Positions 41,444 through 50,799 are shown, counted from the first letter of the stretch. The stretch: DNA of 64,000 bases from Acidaminobacter hydrogenoformans DSM 2784 (GCF_900103005.1 NZ_FMWL01000006.1:116923-180922), one strand, 5' to 3'. The notes: generated from the letters alone by a model not told the origin. Numbers and translations: made by a program.

Positions 41444-43438
41444 TTAGGAAACCGTTGTGCCGGAAGGCATGTCTACCGTCAGCAGGCCAAGGGACTCGCC
41501 GTCCGCAGCGGCCAGGATCATGCCGTGGGATTCAACACCCCGGAGCTTGACCGCTTTCAGATTGGCGACCAGGATAACCTTACGGCCCACTAAGGCCTCC
41601 GGCTCAAAGAACTTGGAGATGCCGCTGACGACCTGACGTGTCTCTTCCCCAGCTTTGAGCTGGAGTATCAGCAGTTTGTCCGCGTTTGGATGGCGCTCGC
41701 AGGCCACGACCTCCGCGACCTTGAGCTGAACCTTGGCGAAGTCGTCAATGGAGATTTCTGCGGGTTGTGGGGCGCCGTGACTATCGGCAGAAGCCTTGTC
41801 TTTGGCATTTTCTTTTGGAACAGGCGCTTCCTTCTTCTCTTCCTTCTCAGGGGCTTCAACCGGCGCGCCAAGCGCTGCCAGGGATTCGAGTTCCTTTGGA
41901 ACGTCTATGCGCGGGAAAAGCGCTTCTGCTTTCGTGACCTGGAGGCCTTCAGGCAGCAGGCCAAAGCTGCGGGCGCTGTCCCAATGGGTCAGGTCGCCCT
42001 CTTCGAGGCCAAACTGCGTCCAGATCTTGCGGGAGGTGTGAATCATAAACGGCTGAATGAGCGCTGATACAATGCGGATGGACTCTGCCAGGTTGTAGAG
42101 CACCGTGTCGAGGACGTCTTTTTGGTGCTCATCCTTGGCAAGGGCCCATGGCGATGTCTCATCAATGTACTTGTTGGTGCGGCGGACCAGTTTCCAGATC
42201 TCGTCCAGAGCGGTTGAGAAGTCGAGCTTGTCGAGGCGCTCCTCTACCTTGCCTATAGTTTCCTCAGCCAGCGCGCTCAGCGAAGCGTCAAAGGCCGTGA
42301 CGGCGCTGCCCTTCTTGATGACGCCGCCGTTGTATTTCTCGATCATGGCGACGGTGCGGGAAACCAGGTTGCCCAAATCGTTTGCCAAGTCGGAGTTTAA
42401 GCGGTTGAGCAGGACCTCATTGGTGAAGATGCCGTCCTGTCCAAAGGAGTACTCCCGCAGAAGGAAGTATTTTAGGGCATCCACACCGTAGCGGTCAATC
42501 AGGACCACCGGATCGACAATATTGCCCTTGGATTTCGACATTTTTCCACCTTCGAGGAGGATCCAGCCGTGGCCAAAGACCTTCTTGGGCACCGGTACAT
42601 CCAAGGCCATCAGCATGGCCGGCCAGATGATCGTGTGGAAACGGACAATCTCCTTGCCGACGAGATGAACGTCCGCCGGCCAAAACTTGGCGAAATCGCC
42701 ATCCACTTCTTCAGGATAACCCAGGGCAGTGACGTAGTTGCTCAGGGCATCCAGCCACACGTAGATGACGTGCTTTGGATCAAACGGTACAGGGATCCCC
42801 CAGTCAAAAGAGGTCCGTGTCACGCAGAGGTCCTCGAGGCCCGGTTTGATAAAGTTGTTGACCATCTCGTTGACCCGGGACTTTGGCTCAGCGAAGCCTT
42901 CCACGTTTTCAAAGAGGTCCAGGAGGCGGTCCTGGTATTTGGACATTTTAAAGAAATAGGCTTCTTCACTGGTTTTGGTGACCTCACGGCCACAGTCCGG
43001 GCACTTGTGGTCCACGAGCTGGGACTCAGTCCAGAAGGACTCACACGGTGTGCAGTACATGCCCTCGTAAGTACCTTTATAGATGTCACCTTTTTCATAG
43101 AGCTTCTCGAACATCATCTGAACCCGGCGCTCATGGTAGTCGTCCGTGGTGCGGATGAATTTGTCGTAGGAGATCTCCATGACCTTCCAGAGATCTTTGA
43201 TTTCAGCGACGACCTTATCCAGAAATTCCTTTGGTGCCTTGCCCTGGGCTTTGGCGACATTTTCGATTTTCTGGCCGTGCTCGTCTGTGCCGGTCAGGAA
43301 CATGACGTCGAAGCCTTGGGCGCGCTTGTACCTGGCCATGACGTCCGCCGCCACAGTGGTATAGGTATGGCCAATGTGAAGCTTGGAGCTTGGATAGTAG
43401 ATTGGCGTAGTGATGTAGAATGAGCCTTTTGCTGACAT
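41444..43438 (-). CDS. metG: methionyl-tRNA synthetase with C-terminal tRNA-binding domain
   Basis: 664 residues from the ATG with GGAAGTG upstream (the 22 upstream codons are leader). TPIYYPSSKLHIGHTYT (HIGH motif), a zinc knuckle CTPCESFW ... CPDCGRE with four Cys, GGKMSKSKGN (KMSKS) and a C-terminal EMAP/Trbp111-like domain (DFAKVQLKVAEVVACERHPN). An acidic/Lys linker (about 530-565) separates the two. A T-box leader precedes it. Confidence 0.97.
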   Translation of the reverse strand: MSAKGSFYITTPIYYPSSKLHIGHTYTTVAADVMARYKRAQGFDVMFLTGTDEHGQKIENVAKAQGKAPKEFLDKVVAEIKDLWKVMEISYDKFIRTTDDYHERRVQMMFEKLYEKGDIYKGTYEGMYCTPCESFWTESQLVDHKCPDCGREVTKTSEEAYFFKMSKYQDRLLDLFENVEGFAEPKSRVNEMVNNFIKPGLEDLCVTRTSFDWGIPVPFDPKHVIYVWLDALSNYVTALGYPEEVDGDFAKFWPADVHLVGKEIVRFHTIIWPAMLMALDVPVPKKVFGHGWILLEGGKMSKSKGNIVDPVVLIDRYGVDALKYFLLREYSFGQDGIFTNEVLLNRLNSDLANDLGNLVSRTVAMIEKYNGGVIKKGSAVTAFDASLSALAEETIGKVEERLDKLDFSTALDEIWKLVRRTNKYIDETSPWALAKDEHQKDVLDTVLYNLAESIRIVSALIQPFMIHTSRKIWTQFGLEEGDLTHWDSARSFGLLPEGLQVTKAEALFPRIDVPKELESLAALGAPVEAPEKEEKKEAPVPKENAKDKASADSHGAPQPAEISIDDFAKVQLKVAEVVACERHPNADKLLILQLKAGEETRQVVSGISKFFEPEALVGRKVILVANLKAVKLRGVESHGMILAAADGESLGLLTVDMPSGTTVS

Positions 43439-43543
43439 AGTGCACTTCCTTTCAAATAAAATCATTTTGGGGTTCGGATATAGGTTAAGTTGGTCCATGA
43501 TCAATTATCCGGCTATACAGCCAAACACGTGCTGAATGTGACT

Positions 43544-43815
43544 AAAAAAAGATAAACCTCCGTCCTGATTCCTCAAGGACGAAGGTTCTGTTCGCGGTAC
43601 CACCTTGCTTCACGCGACGAGTCGCGTCTCAGCGCTGCAAAGCTTTTAAGCGCTGCTGGACAGCTGCTTTGCGGCAGGCAGTGTAACGTTTGCCGGACGG
43701 CGCTGACTATGTGGCAGTTTTTCTCACCTGTTCGTCAGGGCGGTTCAGGGGCCATCTTCGCATTTCGCTTGCCGCCGGCTCTCACCATCACCCGGCTCTC
43801 TGTGGGGTTGCGATA
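43544..43815 (-). ncRNA. T-box riboswitch upstream of metG
   Basis: Minus strand: stem I motif AGAGAGCCGGGTGATGGTGAG near 43800, a specifier region GCGAAATGCGAAGATGG offering AUG (Met), the T-box AAGGTGGTACCGCG (43593-43606) and the terminator CCTTCGTCCTTGAGGAATCAGGACGGAGG-like (about 43557-43585) with a T-run. Uncharged tRNA-Met should allow readthrough into metG. Confidence 0.94.
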
Positions 43816-44002
43816 ATGTTACTCTTCCCATCATGACCTTTTGATATCAATTGTACCACATTATAGCACAACGTGAATTTTGGTGCAAGTTTCGCATGCC
43901 TCCAGTAAAAACAAGTTGATTCCCTCTTGTTATTATGATAAAACCATAGAGAACTCCAACAAAAACGCAATTCTATGGTATCAACAAAGAGGTGCAGAAT
44001 CT

Positions 44003-44425
44003 ATGAGCAAATATTTGAACGACCAACTCAATCAAATCCGGCAAGTTGAGCTGGATCTCATGAACATTGATTTTAAAGAAGAACGCATTCGCATTCAGGG
44101 CGCAGAGGCAGGAGACCATGAGAAACGCTTCGACCTTGTCTTTGAAGGCGTCAACGCCTTTTTTTACAGTGATCCAAGTGAAATGGAAGCCGCAATTCCA
44201 GGCAGGCGTTCGACCATGAAAACCGTCGCTTACCAGCATGATGGCTTCGGTGAGTTTGCGGTTGTACATCGTCACGAAGAAGTGGACGACGCAGATTTTC
44301 TGAATCTTGAATCCAACATTTCAGTGCCAAACTTCAACATTGAATTTGATGATGCCACCCTCTTCATAGAAGCAGAAGGCATTACCATTAATGATCGCCG
44401 TTATACCCTGACAAAACAGAGCTGA
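44003..44425 (+). CDS. hypothetical protein, Glu/Asp-rich beta protein
   Basis: 140 residues from the ATG with AGAGGTG upstream; the 41 upstream codons in frame are leader. No family recognised. The sequence is acidic with repeated beta-like stretches (FDLVFEGVNAFFYSDP, FNIEFDDATLFIEAEGITIND) and no signal or membrane segment. It resembles small cytosolic YxiG/DUF-like proteins only in composition. It lies between the divergent metG T-box region and a DUF948-like gene, outside the conserved operon, and ends at its own terminator. Confidence 0.75.
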   Translation: MSKYLNDQLNQIRQVELDLMNIDFKEERIRIQGAEAGDHEKRFDLVFEGVNAFFYSDPSEMEAAIPGRRSTMKTVAYQHDGFGEFAVVHRHEEVDDADFLNLESNISVPNFNIEFDDATLFIEAEGITINDRRYTLTKQS

Positions 44426-44432
44426 TCTGGGC

Positions 44433-44480
44433 AAGGCTGTCGCAAAACTATTGAATAGTTCGGCGACAGCCTTTTTTTTG
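44433..44480 (+). terminator. terminator after the acidic hypothetical gene
   Basis: AAGGCTGTCGC (44433-44443) / GCGACAGCCTT with TTTTTTTT; inner AACTATT/AATAGTT stem. Confidence 0.92.
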
Positions 44481-44691
44481 AGAGTGGCTTGTTTGAACGA
44501 AGGGACTAAACGAAAACAGCAGTCGCCAGTGGGGCGTAATTCCTGCGCCTCTCACCGCCCATTCAGGGAAAAACGCAAAAAAATCAATTGGCAGGCAACT
44601 ATTTCGTGTAAAATTTGAAAATAGGGTACAAATAGGATAATAGGCATTTTTAAGAGAAAAGATGTCAGCAAAGAATAAGGGGGTAACTCAC

Positions 44692-45195
44692 TTGAATTCA
44701 CAACTCGTATTTACACTTAAGGACGTTGGCATGCTGGTCATTTGGGCACTGCTCGTCGCCATACTTATTTTTATCCTTTTGGTTCTGATCCGCTTTTACC
44801 GGTCCTTCAAAGATATCATGAAGATTGTCGACGACCACAGAACCAATATTGATAAAGTCCTGGAAGAAGCACCTGGCATCACAAAAAATGTCAATCAAAT
44901 TTCAGATGAGGTCAACACCACACTTAAGGCTTTCCATGGCACTATTCAAAACGTCGCCGAAACTACGGAGGCAGTGACCACTTCTATCAAAGACAACAAG
45001 GATATTGTTTCCAACATCTCATCTGTTTTCAATACTGCCAGGATCGTTAAAGGTTCCTATGACAGAATTTTTAAAACGGAAGAGGAAATAAACGCGGAAG
45101 CTGAAGCGAAGGCTGATACCGAGGCGCATAAAAAGCCTCCAAAAAGTAAAAAAACTGCTGATACACCTGAAAAGGACACAAAAATTGAGCTGTAA
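44692..45195 (+). CDS. DUF948-like membrane-anchored coiled-coil protein
   Basis: 167 residues from a TTG preceded by AAGGGGGTAA. One membrane helix (about residues 10-34, VGMLVIWALLVAILIFILLVLI) is followed by an amphipathic coiled coil (DDHRTNIDKVLEEAPGITKNVNQISDEVNTT...) and a Lys/Glu-rich tail. This is the layout of DUF948 general-stress-type proteins (YtxG-like). An earlier ATG at 44662 would add ten residues with no ribosome binding site. Confidence 0.75.
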   Translation: MNSQLVFTLKDVGMLVIWALLVAILIFILLVLIRFYRSFKDIMKIVDDHRTNIDKVLEEAPGITKNVNQISDEVNTTLKAFHGTIQNVAETTEAVTTSIKDNKDIVSNISSVFNTARIVKGSYDRIFKTEEEINAEAEAKADTEAHKKPPKSKKTADTPEKDTKIEL

Positions 45196-45242
45196 TACAC
45201 GTAAAGGCGTTCTCGACATTCTTGAAATTCTTAAATTTTCCT

Positions 45243-45268
45243 AAAAAACGGATTAAAATCCGTTTTTT
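45243..45268 (+). terminator. terminator after the DUF948-like gene
   Basis: Perfect 12-bp stem AAAAAACGGATT-AA-AATCCGTTTTTT. Confidence 0.85.
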
Positions 45269-45454
45269 ATGTTTACTTTTTATCCATTTTGTGGTATAAA
45301 TGAATATATCATCTAAGTCTTGACACCATGTCTCTGGCTTAGATTTTTCTTTTTTGCAACATAAGAATTTCCAGTTGACTATTAATGTAAATGCTGGTAT
45401 TCTTATCTTAAGCGAATTTTGTCGAAATTTGCACTTAAAAAAGGAGGTTTTTAT

Positions 45455-45697
45455 ATGAAGTCAACAGGAATTGTAAGAAAAGTGGATGAACTCGGACGTG
45501 TTGTTATTCCGATTGAACTTAGAAGAACCCTTAGCATTGGTGAGAAAGACGCGCTTGAAATCTTTACTGAAGCAGACACGATCATTCTCAAGAAATACGA
45601 GCCTGCTTGTATTTTCTGCGGCCAGGCAAAAGGGGTCAAAAACATTAAAGGCAAAAATATTTGTCCGGACTGTATTACTGAAATTACCAAACTTTAA
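45455..45697 (+). CDS. abrB: AbrB family transition-state regulator
   Basis: 80 residues from the ATG with AAAGGAGG upstream. The N-terminal swapped-hairpin DNA-binding domain MKSTGIVRKVDELGRVVIPI is near-identical to B. subtilis AbrB. The C-terminus differs: a CIFCGQ...CPDC pair replaces the usual AbrB dimerisation domain, so this belongs to the zinc-ribbon subclass found in Clostridia. It faces rsmI, as in the B. subtilis origin region. Confidence 0.93.
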   Translation: MKSTGIVRKVDELGRVVIPIELRRTLSIGEKDALEIFTEADTIILKKYEPACIFCGQAKGVKNIKGKNICPDCITEITKL

Positions 45698-45717
45698 GCT
45701 CTAATGCATGATCCCTC

Positions 45718-45761
45718 AAAAAAGGCGGTGCCAGTTTAATCTGAGCATCGCCTTTTTTTTT
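45718..45761. terminator. bidirectional terminator between abrB and rsmI
   Basis: AAAAAAGGCGGTGC ... GCATCGCCTTTTTTTTT with A-run and T-run on the two sides. Confidence 0.88.
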
Positions 45762-45770
45762 AACGCATTT

Positions 45771-46616
45771 CTATACCTGTGTAGAAAGCTTATATACCTC
45801 TTTCTTCGACAAACCGTAAAGCGCGGCTACTTCCGCCGCGGCGTCCTTTCTGCTCATTCCTTCTTCTACGCGGTTCATCAGCTCACGCAGAACCTCATCT
45901 TCTTCAGGTGCTTCAGCTCCATCTGTGCCTGCCTCAAGCGGGTCTGCACCAGCCAGGACAATGACGAACTCACCCTTCGGCGCCTGGGCTTCAAAATGTC
46001 GGATGGCCTCCGTGACGGTTCCCCTCACAAATTCTTCGTAGCGCTTTGTCAGCTCCCGCGCCACCGCGATCCGCCTGTCTCCAAAGCACGCCAGCATGTC
46101 CTTCAGCGTCGCTTCCAGCCTGTGTGGCGCCTCATAGAAAATAAGCGTCCGTTCATCCCGCACCAAAGCCTCAAACTGACTTCGACGGGTCTTTTTATTC
46201 CTGTCAGGAAAACCCTCAAAAGCAAAGCGCGCCGTTGGAAGCCCAGAAAGAATCAGCGCGTGTATGCCGGCGACAGGGCCTGCGATCAATTCCACATGAA
46301 TCCCTTCACGGATGCAGCTCTCAATCAGCACCTCTCCTGGATCCGAGATCCCCGGCATGCCCGCGTCAGAAACCAGCGCAATATTCATCCCGCTCTTCAG
46401 CTTCTCCATCAACGCCTCACCAGATTTTCTGAGGTTGTGCTCATGATAGCTGACGAGAGGTTTGCGGATGCCCAGATGATTCAGCAGCTGCGAAGACCGC
46501 CGTGTGTCTTCCGCCGCCACAAGGTCCGCCTGCTGAAGGACTTCCTCAAGCCTTCTGGAGATATCCCCCAAATTGCCTATGGGTGTGCCACATACGAATA
46601 GTGTTCCCGTCATCAT
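45771..46616 (-). CDS. rsmI: 16S rRNA 2'-O-ribose C1402 methyltransferase
   Basis: 281 residues, tetrapyrrole-methylase fold. TLFVCGTPIGNLGDIS at the N-terminus, VAAEDTRRSSQLLNHLGI and ALVSDAGMPGISDPG are RsmI signatures. C-terminal helical tail AAAEVAALYGLSKKEVYKL. Overlaps the trmN6-like gene by 4 nt. Confidence 0.97.
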   Translation of the reverse strand: MMTGTLFVCGTPIGNLGDISRRLEEVLQQADLVAAEDTRRSSQLLNHLGIRKPLVSYHEHNLRKSGEALMEKLKSGMNIALVSDAGMPGISDPGEVLIESCIREGIHVELIAGPVAGIHALILSGLPTARFAFEGFPDRNKKTRRSQFEALVRDERTLIFYEAPHRLEATLKDMLACFGDRRIAVARELTKRYEEFVRGTVTEAIRHFEAQAPKGEFVIVLAGADPLEAGTDGAEAPEEDEVLRELMNRVEEGMSRKDAAAEVAALYGLSKKEVYKLSTQV

Positions 46617-47407
46617 AGGCCCTCCTTCTCGAGTCCTGAATCCCGAGGCGTTGGGTCAACACCGGCCCGTTTGTAAATTTCGAGGATCTCCGGATCATAA
46701 CCGCCCTCATCAGAATAAACGTAAAGCGGCGGCTCGACCCGCATTTCAGCGCCACCGCCCCGTACACCCTTAATCAGGAGGATGTTTGGCGCCTGCCCCC
46801 GCTTTGGATGCACAAACCTGAGGAGTTTCGGCTCAAGCTTATACCGCCGCATCAGCTCGATCATGTCTGGAAGCCGGGATGGCCTGTGCACCATGAAAAA
46901 TCCCCCGCCGGGCTTCAGAAGCTGCGCTGCGGTACGAATAACATCCTCCAGGGTGCAATGGATCTCATGCCGGGCTATAGCTTTCGCGTCCCTGGGATTC
47001 ACAAGACCGCCGCCGCCCGCTACGTAGGGTGGGTTGGTAACCACGACATCCACAGAAGATTTGTTCAAGTGCGTAGTGGCATTTCTTAGGTCATCTGAGA
47101 TAATTTGAATCCGGGCCTCAAGCCCGTTATAAACGACGCTCCTCCGCGCCATTTCCGCGACTTCTTCCTGGATTTCAAACGCGGTTATAGAGGACGCTTT
47201 CGTCTTTGCGCTAAGCAGCAATGGCAGGATCCCATTTCCCGTGCCCAAATCGACTATATGCGCTCCATGCTTTGCTTTGGCAAAGTCGCTGAGCAGCACA
47301 GCGTCCACGCCAAAACAAAAGCCGCTGGGATTTTGGATTATGCTGAGCCCATTTAGCTGCAAATCATCTACGCGTTCACCCGGGAGTACGAGTTTCTCTC
47401 TTTCCAT
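46613..47407 (-). CDS. tRNA1(Val) m6A methyltransferase-like protein (YabB/TrmN6 family)
   Basis: 264 residues from the ATG with CAGGAGG upstream. FCFGVDAVLLSDFA, a SAM-binding motif IVDLGTGNGILPLLL and the catalytic NPPY (VVTNPPYVAGGG) mark a class I N6-adenine methyltransferase. The place next to rsmI matches B. subtilis yabB-yabC. The 81 nt upstream in frame hold short ACAGGAGAA repeats that are probably untranslated and that duplicate ribosome-binding-like GGAG. Confidence 0.92.
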   Translation of the reverse strand: MEREKLVLPGERVDDLQLNGLSIIQNPSGFCFGVDAVLLSDFAKAKHGAHIVDLGTGNGILPLLLSAKTKASSITAFEIQEEVAEMARRSVVYNGLEARIQIISDDLRNATTHLNKSSVDVVVTNPPYVAGGGGLVNPRDAKAIARHEIHCTLEDVIRTAAQLLKPGGGFFMVHRPSRLPDMIELMRRYKLEPKLLRFVHPKRGQAPNILLIKGVRGGGAEMRVEPPLYVYSDEGGYDPEILEIYKRAGVDPTPRDSGLEKEGL

Positions 47408-47465
47408 GATGCTGCCACCTCCTGTATCTACAGTTTCTCCTGTTTCTCCTGTTGCTCCAGAGCCT

Positions 47466-47511
47466 AAAAAAGCCGCCCGCCAGACCATAGTCTGGATCTT
47501 AGGCGGCTTTT
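47466..47511 (-). terminator. terminator after ricT
   Basis: Minus strand AAAAGCCGCC ... GGGCGGCTTTTTT with an inner CAGACTATGGTCTG hairpin. It separates ricT-holB-darA from the methyltransferase genes. Confidence 0.85.
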
Positions 47512-47531
47512 AAGCACTGAATCAAATCAAA

Positions 47532-48776
47532 TTATTTCTTCTTGCGCCTTCTTGGTCGTCTTCGGCGTGGCTTTTGTCCTTCTTCGCCTGTGCCCTCAGT
47601 CTCCGCGTCACCCTTAGGACCTTCAGAAACCTTATCCGGTTCTATGCTGCCCGGGGCGACCTGTCTTGGTTCAGATTTCTTTGCCGGCGGGTTTCTCCGT
47701 GCTTGTTCAGGACGTTCTGTCCGCTCAGTTTTCTCAGGTCGGTCAGCCTTAGCCTTTTGTGGCGGCCTTCCCTCGCGTTCACCGGATTTGTCAGCGCCGC
47801 CCTTACTTCGATCCCTGCGGTCGCCGGCGCCAGCGCCACTTCCTGCCCCATCCCGCCGGTTTGGCTGATTAGGTTTCAAGTGGTCGTCAAGACCATCAAA
47901 GCGCATGTCATCAAAAGGCTCTTCCTCTGCCGGCTTGACATACTCAGGATTGTCTCCCAGCTGATTCTTCTTATAGGTCACAATGTCCTCGCTGAGCTCC
48001 AGACGCCCGTCCGGCTGTTCATTGAGGATATGACGCACCTTAACGGACTCCGTCAAAATCACTGAGTCAAGCACCACGCCCATGCCGTCCGGTGTTTTAA
48101 TCCGCTCGCCTCTGTTTGGCAGCTCACGGCGAATCTCCTGATAAGTGTCGTGCTCGTATTTGAGGCAGCACATCAGACGTCCGCAAATACCTGAAATTTT
48201 TGTTGGGTTCAATGAAAGGTTTTGATCCTTTGCCATCTTGATTGACACTGGCGCGAAATCCCCGAGCCAGTTGGCGCAGCAAAGTCCAACGCCGCACGGA
48301 CCAATGCCGTTGACAATTTTCGCCTCATCCCGAACGCCAATCTGCCGTAGTTCAATCCGGGTTCTGAAAACAGAAGCGAGGTCTTTGACCAGCTCCCGGA
48401 AATCGATTCTGCCATCCGCAGTAAAATAGAATATGACCTTGTTACAGTCAAAGGTATATTCCACCTCTACCAGCTTCATTTCGAGCTCGTGCTCGATAAT
48501 TTTTGCCTGGCAGGCAATGTGGGCTTCCTTCGCCTTTTCCTGGTTCTCTCTTTGAATTGCCTGATCCTCTTCAGTCGCAATTCGCATAACCTTTTTCAGC
48601 GGTGTGACAATTTCTGATTCGTCGACCTCCCGCAGTCCCAAGACAGCTTTTCCAAATTCGATGCCGCGGGCGGTTTCCACCACGACGTCATCTCCCCGTT
48701 GTATGTCAAGCCCGTCCGGGTCAAAATAGTAGATTTTGCCGGCCTTCTTAAACCGGACCCCTACGACTGTTATCAT
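47532..48776 (-). CDS. ricT: RicT/YaaT, PSP1 domain protein
   Basis: 414 residues. The N-terminal PSP1-associated part (VRFKKAGKIYYFDPDGLDIQRGD, about 1-60) and the PSP1 core with the Cys cluster CGVGLCCANWLGD ... ISGICGRLMCCLKYEHD (about 175-215) match RicT, part of the Fe-S-containing RicAFT complex that guides RNase Y. The C-terminal 110 residues are a low-complexity, Lys/Arg/Pro/Gly-rich tail ending RRRRPRRRKKK, absent from B. subtilis YaaT and probably RNA-binding. It overlaps holB by 29 nt. Confidence 0.94.
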   Translation of the reverse strand: MITVVGVRFKKAGKIYYFDPDGLDIQRGDDVVVETARGIEFGKAVLGLREVDESEIVTPLKKVMRIATEEDQAIQRENQEKAKEAHIACQAKIIEHELEMKLVEVEYTFDCNKVIFYFTADGRIDFRELVKDLASVFRTRIELRQIGVRDEAKIVNGIGPCGVGLCCANWLGDFAPVSIKMAKDQNLSLNPTKISGICGRLMCCLKYEHDTYQEIRRELPNRGERIKTPDGMGVVLDSVILTESVKVRHILNEQPDGRLELSEDIVTYKKNQLGDNPEYVKPAEEEPFDDMRFDGLDDHLKPNQPNRRDGAGSGAGAGDRRDRSKGGADKSGEREGRPPQKAKADRPEKTERTERPEQARRNPPAKKSEPRQVAPGSIEPDKVSEGPKGDAETEGTGEEGQKPRRRRPRRRKKK

Positions 48777-49758
48777 GCATTACCTCCTGTATTTTCAAAG
48801 CCATGGCGTGCATGGCGAGAGACGTGTTCGCATTACTGTTCAATGCGCGCGCCGTTTGGTCTAAAATATCAAGACAATCCAGCCACGGTGACTTTTGGGT
48901 CTTCCCCAAAAGCTCGATCAGGTCTGAACGCTTATCTTGACTGAAGATCTTCGCGCTTTCGGGATCCACCGAAAGGGCAGAAATATCTCGATACCATATT
49001 ATCATCAATTCGATCAAAGAGGTAGCCAAAACTTTATCAGCGCTATATTTTTGAAGCTTGAAAAGTCCCTCGAGGGGATCTCGCTTCATCAAGGCTTTGA
49101 GGATGTCGAAGGCGTCCTGCCTCGTCTGAGAAAACACCTCAGAGGTTGCCAGCATGAGGGCTTTGGCTATGGAACCATCGGCAAAATTAGACGCCACCCG
49201 GGCGACGCCGGACTCAACCCCGTGCGCCTCAATGAGCCAGGCTTCTATCACCGGGGGGTTCAGTCTCGAAAAAGAAACGACCTGACATCTCGACAAAATT
49301 GTTGGCAGAAGCGCGTCCGCCTGGTTGGTCACGAAAATAAGCGTCGCGTAGGCCGGCGGCTCCTCGATCAGCTTCAGCAGCCGGTTCTGTGCGGATGCTG
49401 TCATGGTCTGAGCCTCGTCCACGACCACTACCTTGCGCGCCCCGCTATAAGGCTTGATCAGCACGAAGGACTGCAGGGCTTCAATTTGCTCAACCTTGAC
49501 GGATTTCCCATCCGGCTCGATCTCCAGGTAATCCGGATGATTCTGCGTCTCGAATTTAAGGCAGGACTGACAATGGCCACAGCCCTCATCCAGACCTGAC
49601 TCACAGAGCAGCGCCTTCGCCAGCTCCCTGGCGACCAACCGCTTCCCGCAGCCTGGAACGCCCTCAAAAATATAGCCATGCGCCAGTCTCTGCCGGTTCA
49701 TGGCTAATCTCAACAGACCAATCACGTCTTCATGGCCTGCGATGCGATTATATCCCAT
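48748..49758 (-). CDS. holB: DNA polymerase III subunit delta'
   Basis: 336 residues. P-loop-like FEGVPGCGKRLVARELAKA, zinc motif CESGLDEGCGHCQSC with four Cys, and VVVDEAQTMTASAQNRLLKLIEEP. Clamp-loader subunit. It overlaps the 5' end of ricT and lies 11 nt after darA. Confidence 0.95.
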   Translation of the reverse strand: MGYNRIAGHEDVIGLLRLAMNRQRLAHGYIFEGVPGCGKRLVARELAKALLCESGLDEGCGHCQSCLKFETQNHPDYLEIEPDGKSVKVEQIEALQSFVLIKPYSGARKVVVVDEAQTMTASAQNRLLKLIEEPPAYATLIFVTNQADALLPTILSRCQVVSFSRLNPPVIEAWLIEAHGVESGVARVASNFADGSIAKALMLATSEVFSQTRQDAFDILKALMKRDPLEGLFKLQKYSADKVLATSLIELMIIWYRDISALSVDPESAKIFSQDKRSDLIELLGKTQKSPWLDCLDILDQTARALNSNANTSLAMHAMALKIQEVMHDNSRRGPV

Positions 49759-49769
49759 AGTTCACCTCA

Positions 49770-50096
49770 TCAGAACTTGACATGGCTCTCGACATCCACG
49801 ACAAAAACCGTAGCTCCACCCACGGTCACCTCGATTGGCATTGTCATAAAACCGCCTGCCTCGCTGATGATTGACGTCGTTGTCGTGACCTCTTTGCGCG
49901 TTTTGCACGTCTCGCCAATCAGCGCCATGACATCCTCAATATGCTCTTTGCTGACGCCAATCAGCACCGTTGTATTGCCCGCTTTCAGGAAGCCGCCCGT
50001 CGACGCCAGTTTCGTCACGCCAAACCCAGCCTCATTAAGCTTACCAATGAGCTGCTGCGCGTCCTCGTCGTGGATGATTGCTATCACTAATTTCAT
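49770..50096 (-). CDS. darA: cyclic-di-AMP receptor (DarA/PstA family)
   Basis: 108 residues, PII-like fold: MKLVIAIIHDEDAQQLIGKL, FGVTKLASTGGFLKAGNTTVLIGV, and RKEVTTTTSIISEAGGFMTMPIEVTVGGATVFV. The TGGFLxxGNTT loop binds c-di-AMP in DarA/PstA. It lies upstream of holB as in B. subtilis (yaaQ). Confidence 0.95.
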   Translation of the reverse strand: MKLVIAIIHDEDAQQLIGKLNEAGFGVTKLASTGGFLKAGNTTVLIGVSKEHIEDVMALIGETCKTRKEVTTTTSIISEAGGFMTMPIEVTVGGATVFVVDVESHVKF

Positions 50097-50162
50097 AAAT
50101 TTCGGCCTCCTTCATCTTCTTCATGAATTGTCTCTTTTTATTTTTGCATGTCACTGCTCAGT

Positions 50163-50717
50163 TTACATATCCCCAAAACGCGTCAAAGGATACAGCCTGA
50201 AAATGGCTTTGCCGATGATCTTCTCACCATCAATCAAGCCCACCTGACTGTCTCTGCTGTCCAGGCTCACCGCCCGGTTGTCGCCCATCAAAAAATATTT
50301 TCCATCCGGGATCGACTTTATATGAACATCTCCGTTGGTGTTGGAACTGACATAGGTTTCCTGAAGCTTCTCCCCATTGATATAAACCTCGCCACCCACA
50401 ATATCAATAGTATCCCCCGGCAGCCCAATCACGCGTTTGATCAGGTTTTTGCCCGGATTGACGCTGGCAAAGATCTTCTGGATGGGATTCAAAGAGGCTA
50501 TGTCGTTTTCAGACAGGGTCAAATCTGTCCTGAAGGAAACTATGTCCCCGCTTTTAACATCACTTGAGCGTCTTAACAGTAAAATATCCTTCTCAATCAG
50601 CGTTGGATACATGGAGGTGCTGTAAACTACCGTAGTCGCAAAAAAAACATTGAACACCAGCACAATGATGATGGCTACAGCAAAGGACTTCAACCACTCA
50701 AATATTTCATTTTTCAT
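50163..50717 (-). CDS. lepB: signal peptidase I
   Basis: 184 residues from the ATG with AGGAGA upstream (the 27 in-frame upstream codons are leader). N-terminal membrane helix, catalytic Ser in YSTSMYPTLIEKD, catalytic Lys in NLIKRVIGLPGDTI, GDNRAVSLDSRD box. It releases exported proteins at the membrane. It sits between the decarboxylase gene and darA, where tmk is often found in Firmicutes. Confidence 0.95.
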   Translation of the reverse strand: MKNEIFEWLKSFAVAIIIVLVFNVFFATTVVYSTSMYPTLIEKDILLLRRSSDVKSGDIVSFRTDLTLSENDIASLNPIQKIFASVNPGKNLIKRVIGLPGDTIDIVGGEVYINGEKLQETYVSSNTNGDVHIKSIPDGKYFLMGDNRAVSLDSRDSQVGLIDGEKIIGKAIFRLYPLTRFGDM

Positions 50718-50799
50718 ACTATGATCTCTCCTGCCCAAACGGCACCGCCGTTTCAATATGCAGGCAGCCTCTGGATTCTGTTCCAAAATGCTGCCCACC

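Noticed and set aside
41668..43445. Several ORFs over metG in other frames
   Set aside because: Shadows of a long gene; none carries a recognisable domain.
45708..46601. 297-codon ORF on the plus strand opposite rsmI
   Set aside because: Antisense shadow; begins inside a terminator.
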